This document shows, piece by piece, positions 15,867 to 22,817 of a stretch of 24,493 bases of DNA. Source of the DNA: Candidatus Heimdallarchaeota archaeon LC_3. GTDB lineage: Archaea > Asgardarchaeota > Heimdallarchaeia > Hodarchaeales > LC-3. Position numbers and translations under genes: made by a program. A model generated the notes under the pieces. It did not search any database. It saw only the letters and a program-made list of their open reading frames with translations, and was not told where the DNA came from. Numbering within the stretch: position 1 is the first letter of the stretch; the number at the start of each line of letters is the position of its first letter. Location: positions 1 through 24,493 of the forward strand of contig MDVS01000149.1 in NCBI GenBank assembly GCA_001940645.1, in the 5' to 3' direction.

Positions 15867-16853
15867 TTGGACGCAATTGATTATCTTGATTTAGATGTTG
15901 CTTATTTATTAGGTTTAATTGTAGCACGAGGTGAAATAAGTTTTTCTGAGGGCGGTTTAAATAAAATTATTATTGAATTTCCCTTTAGAAATCAAAAAGT
16001 TAAGGGAATAACTATAAAGATTGATCAAAAGGATCAAATACTGCTAAATCTTCGACATATTTTTCGAAGAATAAATGAACTAACATCAATAAATTTTAGG
16101 GAAGAGGAGGGTGATTCTTCAATTTCTTTAATCTTAGAAACACCTAAAAACACTATGTTTCTAAGAAACATTAATTTTCTATTGAAAGGTAAAAAAAGTT
16201 ATAAGGAGTTTAGTATTCCTGAAGAGATCTTTAATGCACCTTCTGAATTCCAAAAAGAATTTTTAAGAGGATTTTCTGATGTTGCTGGTTCAGCGCGAGC
16301 TGCCAATGCCTATATTTCAGGTCAACATCGAATTTACTTAGATGTTTTAAACCAAAATTGGCAGTTACCTATTCAACTATGTTATTTACTTCAAGATAAA
16401 CTAAAAATTCCAGTTCAAACAATAACATATGGTCATCCAAATCTTCGTGACCCTCAATTAAATGATTATAACAAAGGAAAGGTAGGTTGGTCAAGAGAAC
16501 ATCAAATAAAGATATTTGCTGAAAATTTTAATGAAATTGGCTTTTACGTGCGTCATAAACAAAATGTATTAGATGAATTAGCAAATTTTAACGAGGACAA
16601 TTTCAAACACAATGAAAAATATTGTGAACCTCCCAAATCGATTAGAAAAATCAAGCCAATTCATCCTGAAGAAAATTCAGATAAACTTCCAGATGTATTG
16701 AAAGGTCAACATTGTGACACATATTGGCAGATATGTGGTTTATTAGGATGTTCAAGATATAAAAATAATATAAAAGCTTCTAAAAAGAGAAAAGTATCTG
16801 ATAAGCTGAAATCAGTAGCAAGAAGAAGAAGACCGAAGAAAAAAACGAAGTGA
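15867..16853 (+). CDS. Degenerate two-domain LAGLIDADG protein, likely DNA recognition subunit
   Basis: The 328-aa protein carries two LAGLIDADG-like helices at the usual spacing: L14-L-G-L-I-V-A-R21-G and L133-R-G-F-S-D-V-A140-G. In both, the eighth position, normally the catalytic Asp/Glu, is replaced (R21 and A140). The fold is thus predicted to bind DNA without cutting. A C-terminal part has cysteines and histidines (KYCEPP, IHPEE, GQHCDTYWQICGLLGCSR) that could bind zinc, and ends in a strongly basic tail. TTG 15867 has GGGGAT upstream. It is followed after 10 bases by a nuclease gene and then a methyltransferase, so recognition in a restriction-modification-like system is the best guess. 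A decayed homing endonuclease is the alternative. Confidence 0.7.
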   Translation: MDAIDYLDLDVAYLLGLIVARGEISFSEGGLNKIIIEFPFRNQKVKGITIKIDQKDQILLNLRHIFRRINELTSINFREEEGDSSISLILETPKNTMFLRNINFLLKGKKSYKEFSIPEEIFNAPSEFQKEFLRGFSDVAGSARAANAYISGQHRIYLDVLNQNWQLPIQLCYLLQDKLKIPVQTITYGHPNLRDPQLNDYNKGKVGWSREHQIKIFAENFNEIGFYVRHKQNVLDELANFNEDNFKHNEKYCEPPKSIRKIKPIHPEENSDKLPDVLKGQHCDTYWQICGLLGCSRYKNNIKASKKRKVSDKLKSVARRRRPKKKTK

Positions 16854-16863
16854 AGAAAATATC

Positions 16864-17364
16864 ATGGTCTATAAAAAAGAAAAGGATATGTATCCTGATG
16901 TGGTATTTTGGTTAAAAAAACACTTAGAGGAAAAATTCAAATCAAAAAAAATATTAGTGTCTGATACATCAAGTAAAAACCTTTCCAGTTGGTTATATGA
17001 AAACAAATTGGATATTTTTTTCGAATATTCAGAGACCTTTGAGATACAAGTTGACATTACTGGAGCAATAATCGATGAAAATAAAAATAGTGGAAATTTT
17101 AGTTTCATTGAATGCAAATTGAACAAAATTTCATTAAAAGACATCTCTCAACTCATTGGGTATTCTAAAGTTGCTAGACCTGTTAATTCAATAATATTAT
17201 CACCCGAAGGATATACTGATGCAGTTAACAATTTATTTGTAAAGTATAGAAGATACGATATTTTAGAATACCAAAGAAATAGACGAATTATTGTAGCAAA
17301 ATGGGATGAAGGTCGAAAATCTTTAGATAATCGATTTTTAATTCCAAGAGGAACTAATTACTAA
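16864..17364 (+). CDS. Small PD-(D/E)XK nuclease of the R-M-like operon
   Basis: The 166-aa protein is close to a bare restriction-endonuclease fold. D64 is in VDITGA and E83-C-K85 in FIECKL, followed by a helix (SLKDISQLIGYSKVA) and a strand (SIILSPEG). The D...ExK site looks complete. There is no separate DNA-recognition domain, which fits dependence on the preceding LAGLIDADG-fold protein. It is embedded in a tight plus-strand operon, 10 bases after that gene and 15 before the methyltransferase gene. Predicted to be the cutting subunit. Confidence 0.7.
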   Translation: MVYKKEKDMYPDVVFWLKKHLEEKFKSKKILVSDTSSKNLSSWLYENKLDIFFEYSETFEIQVDITGAIIDENKNSGNFSFIECKLNKISLKDISQLIGYSKVARPVNSIILSPEGYTDAVNNLFVKYRRYDILEYQRNRRIIVAKWDEGRKSLDNRFLIPRGTNY

Positions 17365-17379
17365 AATTGGGTTAAAAAA

Positions 17380-18339
17380 ATGAATTATAAAAAAAGGATG
17401 AATTTTTTATCCGGAAAAGATTGGATTAAAAATTCGATTAGTGTTTGGGAAGAAATTAAAATCCCAGAAGAAAATAAAATGAAACATCCTGCAATGTTTC
17501 CTTATGAATTGTGTAAAAAATTAATAAACACTTTTACCTTCCCGAATAGTATAGTTTTAGATCCATTTTCAGGATCAGGAAGTACCCTTATTGCTTCTAA
17601 GCGACTTGCAAGAAATGCAATTGGTTTCGAAATAAATGAAGAATATATTAAATTGAATAAAGAACGATTAGAATCAACTGTCTGGGCATCTGATTTTTCA
17701 TTTGAGTTAAAGAAAAAACCCAAAAATCCCCAATTAACAAAATTTTTCGTTTCTGAGAGTGGAAACATAATTGAAGATAAGTTAGATGAAAAAATTGAAA
17801 ATCAGGAAAGTTATATTGAGCATAATTTGAATATCAATGAAATTAAGAGTAAAATTGGATTTTTTAATATTCACAATGTTTCTTGTGAACGAATTGAAGA
17901 CCTTATAGATGACAATTCAATCGATTTTGTTTTAACAAGCCCACCATATTGGGATATTCTACATCAGAGACGAACAGCTGATTATAAAGATACAAGACCT
18001 TATTCCATAGATGACCCTGATGATTACGGGAATATTACTAATTATGAAGAATTTATTAAAAAAATTGGTTATCTTTTTTCTATTATTCTCAAAAAACTCA
18101 AACATAAGAAGTTTTTAGCCATTGTTGTAATGGATATTAGAAAAAAAGATAAATTTTATCCATTTCATTCTGATTTAGCATCGGAATTAGTAAAGAGGGG
18201 TTATTCATTTGAGGATATAATCATATGGAATCGTGCTAGGGAATATAATAATTTACGTGCTTTAGGATTCCCTTATGTCTTTCGTGTAAACAAAACTCAT
18301 GAATATATTTTATTATTTAGGAAATTATCATCGAACTAG
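17380..18339 (+). CDS. N4-cytosine/N6-adenine DNA methyltransferase
   Basis: The 319-aa enzyme transfers a methyl group from S-adenosylmethionine to an exocyclic amine of a DNA base. The AdoMet motif I (VLDPFSGSGST, D61-T69) comes first, preceded by a motif X region (HPAMFPYELCKKLI). The catalytic motif IV is TSPPYWDI at 186-193. The order X-I-IV is unlike the common beta class, where IV comes first, and SPPY is more typical of N4-cytosine enzymes. About 110 residues between I and IV may hold the target recognition part. It ends the three-gene operon and would protect the host DNA from the associated nuclease. ATG at 17380. Confidence 0.9.
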   Translation: MNYKKRMNFLSGKDWIKNSISVWEEIKIPEENKMKHPAMFPYELCKKLINTFTFPNSIVLDPFSGSGSTLIASKRLARNAIGFEINEEYIKLNKERLESTVWASDFSFELKKKPKNPQLTKFFVSESGNIIEDKLDEKIENQESYIEHNLNINEIKSKIGFFNIHNVSCERIEDLIDDNSIDFVLTSPPYWDILHQRRTADYKDTRPYSIDDPDDYGNITNYEEFIKKIGYLFSIILKKLKHKKFLAIVVMDIRKKDKFYPFHSDLASELVKRGYSFEDIIIWNRAREYNNLRALGFPYVFRVNKTHEYILLFRKLSSN

Positions 18340-18703
18340 ATTCTTGAAAATTTTTTATAGTTTTATTCAAACATTTATGTTGATCAGTTTACAACTGATT
18401 TTCTAAGAAAAGAAGAAAAGAATTAACCACCTAACACCCAGGAATATTGGTTAGTATTCCGTGATGTCAAGTGATGAACACCTTCCTTCAAGATATATTT
18501 TTTTTTAATTATTTAAAAGAGTTATATTAAAGATATCAATTATATCCATTTCCAGAGAAGAATGTAATTTAGAGATAGAAATCACGGAAAAAAAGAGAAA
18601 AAAAATGGAATTTCAAGTTTCTTAAAAAAAAAATTATAAATCTCAGAGAAAAATAGAAATACTTTTAAAAATAAAGAAAAATGTTGTATAAGCTAATTGA
18701 TTA
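18340..18703. other. Intergenic region with two hairpins
   Basis: No gene is seen. A hairpin at 18383-18399 (ATCAGTT/AACTGAT, 3-nt loop) followed by TTTTC probably ends the methyltransferase operon. A second hairpin at 18441-18460 (GGAATA/TATTCC) lies in a short less AT-rich stretch, followed by two GTGATG motifs (18461-18477). The rest is A- and T-rich filler up to the repeat. Confidence 0.5.
18383..18403 (+). terminator. Hairpin terminator after the methyltransferase gene
   Basis: A perfect 7-bp stem (18383-18389 with 18393-18399) with loop TAC, directly followed by four T residues, 44 bases after the stop codon. Confidence 0.5.
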
Positions 18704-19080
18704 ACCAAATACGCTTAAAGAAATTTTACAACCAAGCTGAAGGCTGATAGACCTACAATGCTAAGGGTAACTGAAGCGATTAAAGTTCCAAGGTAGAGAA
18801 GACTAATCTTCATATTAGTGAAGTCTTTGACGCGAATAGATTTAGATTGTTGTTTGTTCGTGATTGTTGCCATAATAAAAATCCCTCGTTTAAAGTAGAT
18901 TAGACTTGGAAAATGGAGGTAAATCTTGAGTTATCGCTGTTTCCAAGGCTACTGTTAATTGAAAAGGAAAATGGTAGAGATGAAAAAGAAAGGTGAATAG
19001 AATAACCAAATAAGATGATATCGAAGTAAGTCAATTGCCTACAGTGTCGTTGTAATTCAATTCTTTTAAGATCCGAACCG
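18704..19080 (-). repeat. Long direct repeat, copy 2 (complete, 377 bp)
   Basis: It begins at ACCAAATACGCTT and ends at GATCCGAACCG, where similarity to copies 1 and 3 stops sharply on both sides. Aligned with copy 3 it has no gaps. I count 13 differences in the 159-bp gene part but only about 6 in the following 199 bases of leader. All three copies have the same orientation. Confidence 0.95.
18715..18873 (-). CDS. 52-aa repeat-borne single-pass membrane protein, copy A
   Basis: ATG at 18873, stop TAA at 18715. The peptide has a basic polar head (MATITNKQQSKSIRVK) and one long transmembrane helix at about residues 24-50, ending VVKFL. A GAGGGA ribosome binding site lies eight bases upstream. 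The copy at 24136-24294 differs in ten codons; seven residues change, nearly all conservatively (L/I, F/L, D/E), and the frame, start and stop are kept, which supports translation and selection. Unknown family; likely inner-membrane with the head in the cytoplasm. A role as a toxin-like or sensor peptide is possible but unsupported. Confidence 0.75.
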   Translation of the reverse strand: MATITNKQQSKSIRVKDFTNMKISLLYLGTLIASVTLSIVGLSAFSLVVKFL

Positions 19081-19112
19081 ATCATAATAACAAGAAAATC
19101 TAAGATCGCCAA
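18900..19112 (-). CDS. Possible leader ORF upstream of the 52-aa gene
   Basis: A 70-codon minus-strand frame ends 26 bases before the 52-aa gene. It starts at an ATG (19112, or 19085) that lies outside the repeat. In all three repeat copies this frame stays open with the same stop (where visible), and the differences fall in first and third codon positions only, several being synonymous. This argues weakly for a coding role. Against it, there is no conserved start codon or ribosome binding site within the repeat, and the composition is that of a T-rich leader. It may instead be a conserved untranslated region. Confidence 0.3.
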   Translation of the reverse strand: MAILDFLVIMIGSDLKRIELQRHCRQLTYFDIILFGYSIHLSFSSLPFSFSINSSLGNSDNSRFTSIFQV

Positions 19113-19124
19113 TCAAAAAAAGCA

Positions 19125-19532
19125 TTAGTGTTTAAGTATAACCTTTACTTTTGTTATTGTCTCAACATCGACTTGATCCTCGGAAGTAAAAATAAACTTT
19201 GGATCATAAATAAAAAATATAACTGCTTCATTAGCAATTTTACTATATTTAATTGCTTGATAATAAACACGATAAATATCATTTACGGTTTTATCTAAAA
19301 ATTTTAGTTCTATGACAATTTGATAATCATTTATAACAATATCCGGTATTAATAATCGTTCACGTTGCGTTTTTGCTTGTTGATGAACTTTAAATTTCTC
19401 ATTAGTTTGTATTTGTTTTAAAGATCTTATTAGCTCTTCCTCTAGTTCAGCTTCATTTATTGTATGTAAAGAATGGACTCTAATAGAAGAAAGGCAACTA
19501 TAAATTAAATCAGTTAAAGTAGACATAATCAA
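19125..19532 (-). CDS. Minimal PD-(D/E)XK nuclease
   Basis: The 135-aa protein is a compact nuclease fold: a helix with several Glu residues (EAELEEELIRSL, 27-38), then IPDIVI with D64, a strand VIELKF giving E75-L-K77, a helix (YRVYYQAIKYSK) and a strand (AVIFFIYD). The active-site pattern is complete. It starts 10 bases after the stop of the SAP-nuclease gene, so the two are co-expressed. Their C-terminal nuclease halves share the look IPDI/MPDI...E-K-F and FFIYD/FLFYD, so they may be diverged relatives acting as a heterodimer. Confidence 0.7.
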   Translation of the reverse strand: MIMSTLTDLIYSCLSSIRVHSLHTINEAELEEELIRSLKQIQTNEKFKVHQQAKTQRERLLIPDIVINDYQIVIELKFLDKTVNDIYRVYYQAIKYSKIANEAVIFFIYDPKFIFTSEDQVDVETITKVKVILKH

Positions 19533-19542
19533 AAACTATAAA

Positions 19543-20901
19543 TTATTGAAAATCGTCTTGAGTCCAATAAACAAACCTTCCTCCTGTCATTTTTTTAAAT
19601 CTACCTATGTCTTGTGGACCCATTTTACCATCACGATCATAAAACAAAAAGATAATATTTTCTTTACCATAATCAGAACTGAAATCTACTATTTGACTTT
19701 TGGCACTATTGATTGTTTTGGTAGGATGTGTTTGATCAATGAATTTAGCTTCAACATAAATTTTTTCTGAACCTTTCTGAATAATAATATCAGGCATTTG
19801 CTTATTGTCCCTAATGCTTTTTGATCCCCTTTCGATGGTAACCCCTTGGTTCTTAAAGATACGGTCATTTTTCAATGTTGTTGTTACCGATGCTTCCAAT
19901 GCTAATTCATTGCTTATTCCGGCTTGATCTAAATCAAGAGTAGAAAGATATTCAAATATTTCCTCAACAAGTAATTTCGGTTCTTGTTCTTGAATTTCTT
20001 CTGTGGAAAGATCCTGAGATACTTCTTCTAAATGTAAAACTTTCTCTTCTGGTACAATGACTGGTTCTTGAGTTTCTGATTCTTTTTGCTTGATACGTGC
20101 AGATTTCCCTAAGACAGTTGCTTTACGACGTGAAGATTGAGCAAAATATGCAACATCAGTTTCTTCTTTTTCGCCTGTTTTAATGAGAATACGATCAATA
20201 ACCTTTGATTTATTTCCAGACTTAGGAATATTCATTTCTATACAAATATCCTGTAAAACTGGTTTTTGGAAAAGAACATCTAATAAGTCACCAATGTAAT
20301 ACTCTGTTTTAGTTAATAGTCGATCTATGATTTCTTTTTTAGTTCCAGATTTAGGAATTCCTGCCTCTTCCAGAAGACTTTTAAGAATTGTTTTTAAAGC
20401 GAACTTTTGTAGAATTTCGGCTATCGTATCAATTTTTTCTGATTCAACATCTTCTTCTGATTCTTCGGGTTCAACATCTTCTACATTAATATCAGGAAAT
20501 TTATTCTTCATTATAGTTTGAAGATTAGGAAATATTTCTGATGGAATTTCACACAAGATATTTTCTTCTTGATCAATCTCATATAATAATCCAAATTCTT
20601 GAATCAAATTAAATGCAGAATAAAATGTACTTTTTGATTTATAATTCTCAAGAAAAGCGTTTTTTAATGAAGTATAATCTAATGTACCATTTGCATTAAC
20701 TACTTTAGATAATAAAACCTTTGAAGAATTTGTCGTATTACTTATCGCATTTTCAATTATCTCAGAATTTTGAAGATTGTTATAAATTAAATTAACCTTA
20801 CCAGCTTTATCTACTCTGCTAAACCCTCTTAAACTTAAATTTCTAGCAATATTTTCTAAATTCTTATTTGATTTCATCATTAAATGATCTTTTAGTATCA
20901 T
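19543..20901 (-). CDS. SAP-domain protein with C-terminal PD-(D/E)XK nuclease
   Basis: The 452-aa protein has an N-terminal winged-helix-like region (about 1-125), an acidic linker (EPEESEEDVESE) and two SAP-like helix-extended-helix motifs (about 165-195, LLEEAGIPKSGTKKEIIDRL, and 212-240, CIEMNIPKSGNKSKVIDRI). A long charged linker follows, then a nuclease domain with D371 in MPDIII and E384-A-K386 in VEAKF. SAP motifs bind AT-rich DNA, so this looks like a DNA-binding nuclease. It is followed directly by a small nuclease gene and preceded, 53 bases upstream, by a JAMM protease gene on the same strand. Defence is likely, but this gene set matches no named system that I know. Confidence 0.75.
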   Translation of the reverse strand: MILKDHLMMKSNKNLENIARNLSLRGFSRVDKAGKVNLIYNNLQNSEIIENAISNTTNSSKVLLSKVVNANGTLDYTSLKNAFLENYKSKSTFYSAFNLIQEFGLLYEIDQEENILCEIPSEIFPNLQTIMKNKFPDINVEDVEPEESEEDVESEKIDTIAEILQKFALKTILKSLLEEAGIPKSGTKKEIIDRLLTKTEYYIGDLLDVLFQKPVLQDICIEMNIPKSGNKSKVIDRILIKTGEKEETDVAYFAQSSRRKATVLGKSARIKQKESETQEPVIVPEEKVLHLEEVSQDLSTEEIQEQEPKLLVEEIFEYLSTLDLDQAGISNELALEASVTTTLKNDRIFKNQGVTIERGSKSIRDNKQMPDIIIQKGSEKIYVEAKFIDQTHPTKTINSAKSQIVDFSSDYGKENIIFLFYDRDGKMGPQDIGRFKKMTGGRFVYWTQDDFQ

Positions 20902-20954
20902 AAATATCTCCCTGAGGATGAGATTGAATAAACAAATTATTGATAGATTTAGTC

Positions 20955-21440
20955 TTAAATGATATATCGCTTTAAAAATTTTTTTGAGATATGTTTGATT
21001 TTTAAAATTTCATTTTGAGAGAAAAAATATGTATATAGTGATTTATTCTTTCCAACAATAATCATAATAGCATTACCTAACTCATTTGCTAATTGAAATC
21101 CAAAATTTTTATCTATAGAACTTAAACTAGGGATCGATCCAGGATGAGTATGTAATGCACCTAATAAACGAAGAGAGGAATTTTTTGATCGTTTAATAAA
21201 CAAACTGTATTCCTTCATAATTTCTAACCAATCTTTGGTAACTACAACTTCATTTTTCTTTTCAGGACTAGTATTAGGAAAAGGTAATCCATCAGATACA
21301 GAGAATTGTATAACATTGTCTTTTTTTCCTATTATTTTACCAATTAGACCCAAAAAGACCTCTAAATTTGGATATCGATCCAAATAATTGATGAGATGTG
21401 ATTCAAACTCTTTAGTAAAAGAAAGCTGATAATTGGTCAC
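20955..21440 (-). CDS. JAMM/MPN+ metalloprotease (JAB family)
   Basis: The 161-aa protein carries a full JAMM zinc site: E27 in LEVFLGLIG, then H97-T-H99-P-x6-S107-x2-D110. The family cleaves isopeptide or peptide bonds, typically removing ubiquitin-like modifiers or sulfur-carrier tails. The length equals a bare MPN domain, without partner domains. No ubiquitin-like, E1 or E2 gene is in the window. It lies upstream of two nuclease genes on the same strand, with a 53-base gap, so it may be part of one operon and could activate a nuclease by proteolysis or process a modifier. It could also be a host deubiquitinase unrelated to its neighbours. Confidence 0.85.
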   Translation of the reverse strand: MTNYQLSFTKEFESHLINYLDRYPNLEVFLGLIGKIIGKKDNVIQFSVSDGLPFPNTSPEKKNEVVVTKDWLEIMKEYSLFIKRSKNSSLRLLGALHTHPGSIPSLSSIDKNFGFQLANELGNAIMIIVGKNKSLYTYFFSQNEILKIKHISKKFLKRYII

Positions 21441-21562
21441 AATAATAACATCTATTTCAAGTATATATTAAAAAAGCTATTAGTTTAATAAAAATTCCAG
21501 AATTATATTAATCATTTGGATTAGATCTCAAGTTCTAAGACAAATTACAAAGAAGTTGAGAT

Positions 21563-21847
21563 TTATTTAGAATGATTTTTATATAATTGAATTATTTCGT
21601 TTAATATTTCTGGTCCTAAGGTATCAAAGTATTCACTTTTCCGTATGTCTTTCTATTCACTAATCATTAAAAGATCTGAGTTTTCAATAACATCAGCACG
21701 TTTTAGAAATTCAAGGTTGTTATTTCTAACTGGCAATAACATAAGAATGACCAATTTTAATAACTTTTTTGCTATAATTGAAGCCTTTCTAACTCCCCCA
21801 AATTTACTAGCCTACTTTTCGATTAAATATTTTATTGATTTTACATT
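21563..21847 (-). pseudogene. Decayed gene with two in-frame TAG codons
   Basis: Read through two TAG codons, the minus strand gives a protein-like sequence of about 94 residues. It runs NVKSIKYLIEK, stop, then a 50-residue segment with VRNNNLEFLKRADVIENSDL, stop, then KDIRKSEYFDTLGPEILNEI ending at a TAA. Composition, charge and helix pattern are those of a real protein, and no start codon is in a suitable place. The family is not recognised. It lies upstream of the JAMM gene on the same strand and may be a lost member of that module. Other genes in the window use TAG as a normal stop, so readthrough is unlikely. Confidence 0.4.
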
Positions 21848-21879
21848 TCACAAGTTTAAACCATTAGACAAATGAATAT

Positions 21880-22515
21880 TGATTATTGAATATTACATTA
21901 TTTAAAATCCAGATGAAAGATACAATTAAATTTTAATTTAAAATATTAAATATAAAGAAAATCTTTAATTCAAAGTGAAATAAGTTAGGAGCAATAATTA
22001 AAGTCATTTTCAAGTCCAAAATACAAAAGAAAAATTGTTAGCGACATTAATCTTATTAATGTCTTTACAATGCAAATATGATTCGAATAATTTTTCATAA
22101 ATGAAAAAAAGTAACCCCAATGGTAGCCGCGCTGCTCCATATATCATTTGTTAAAAAACAATAGATAATTATAGCAGCAAAGATTTTAACATACTTACAT
22201 AATTAATTTTAAAGAAGTCATTCACTAATTTCATTATAGGAATGATGAGGTTAAATCATAGAATTTTTGTAATGGAAATAGGAAACTAGCCTTAGAAAGA
22301 AAAAATAGCAAATTTTTCTTCTTTCAGTAGTTAATAATACACTAGTATTCATATCATTTTTAAAGCAGCTTGATTATTTTATTTGTAGAAAGATCTGAGT
22401 TTGATAAATATTTGTAAAAGAAAATTAGTTAATTGTCATATGATGAAATTTCGATAAGATATAAATAATTAAATGAAATTGTAAAATCTGTTAATAGACT
22501 ATCAACGAAGGTGAT
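21880..22515. other. AT-rich intergenic region
   Basis: It contains no gene I can support. There is a perfect 9-bp hairpin at 22043-22063 (GACATTAAT/ATTAATGTC, loop CTT) and a short GC-rich island at 22114-22139. The latter lies within a 17-codon frame (22101-22154, MKKSNPNGSRAAPYIIC) too short to judge. Confidence 0.5.
22043..22063. repeat. Perfect 9-bp inverted repeat
   Basis: The two arms are exact complements around a 3-nt loop and are followed by TTTACAA. It could be a terminator or a protein-binding site; no gene end is close by on either strand. Confidence 0.6.
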
Positions 22516-22518
22516 ATG

Positions 22519-22644
22519 ATGCCAAAAAATGATCGTAGAGCAGGATCTCGAAACGTTCCTCATACTGGAAATCAACCAAGAACCAGAAGAAATGATGGTG
22601 GTTGGAGAAGAAAACGAAGCGATGCCGGAAAAAAACGTAATTGA
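22519..22644 (+). CDS. 41-aa highly basic peptide
   Basis: ATG at 22519, chosen over the adjacent ATG at 22516 because GGTG (22510-22513) is better spaced from it. The peptide has about 14 Arg/Lys residues in 41, with DRRAGSRN, PRTRRNDGGW and RRKRSDAGKKRN, and no hydrophobic stretch. It should bind nucleic acid. The DGGW-then-basic-AGK pattern is faintly like the short DUF2188 proteins, but the match is too small to name it. It stands alone about 170 bases before the Schlafen-like gene on the same strand. Confidence 0.55.
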   Translation: MPKNDRRAGSRNVPHTGNQPRTRRNDGGWRRKRSDAGKKRN

Positions 22645-22817
22645 TTCGTGAGAAGGTAATGTATTGATATTATCCATAAAAATTGTGTTAAAAAAATTTT
22701 ACGAAAATGAATTAAAAAAATTCGCTGTAACAAAGTATACTAGATTAAAACATATTTAAGAAAAATAAATGAGGAATTTGAACATATTTGAAAACCTTAG
22801 GATAAATTGGTGATGAT

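Noticed and set aside
18461..18477. C/D box guide RNA suggested by GTGATG and GTGATGA
   Set aside because: No CUGA D box or C'/D' pair occurs at the needed distance.
21650..21800. Start of an AbrB-type antitoxin (KVIKIGHSYVI reading on the minus strand)
   Set aside because: That frame stops at once, and the overlapping frame gives the longer protein-like reading of the decayed gene.
21645..21875. 76-codon plus-strand frame
   Set aside because: It is antisense to the decayed minus-strand gene and has the Phe/Ser/Asn-rich composition of a shadow frame.
22429..22677. 82-codon minus-strand frame
   Set aside because: It is antisense to the basic peptide gene, whose ribosome binding site and charge pattern make the plus strand the better call.
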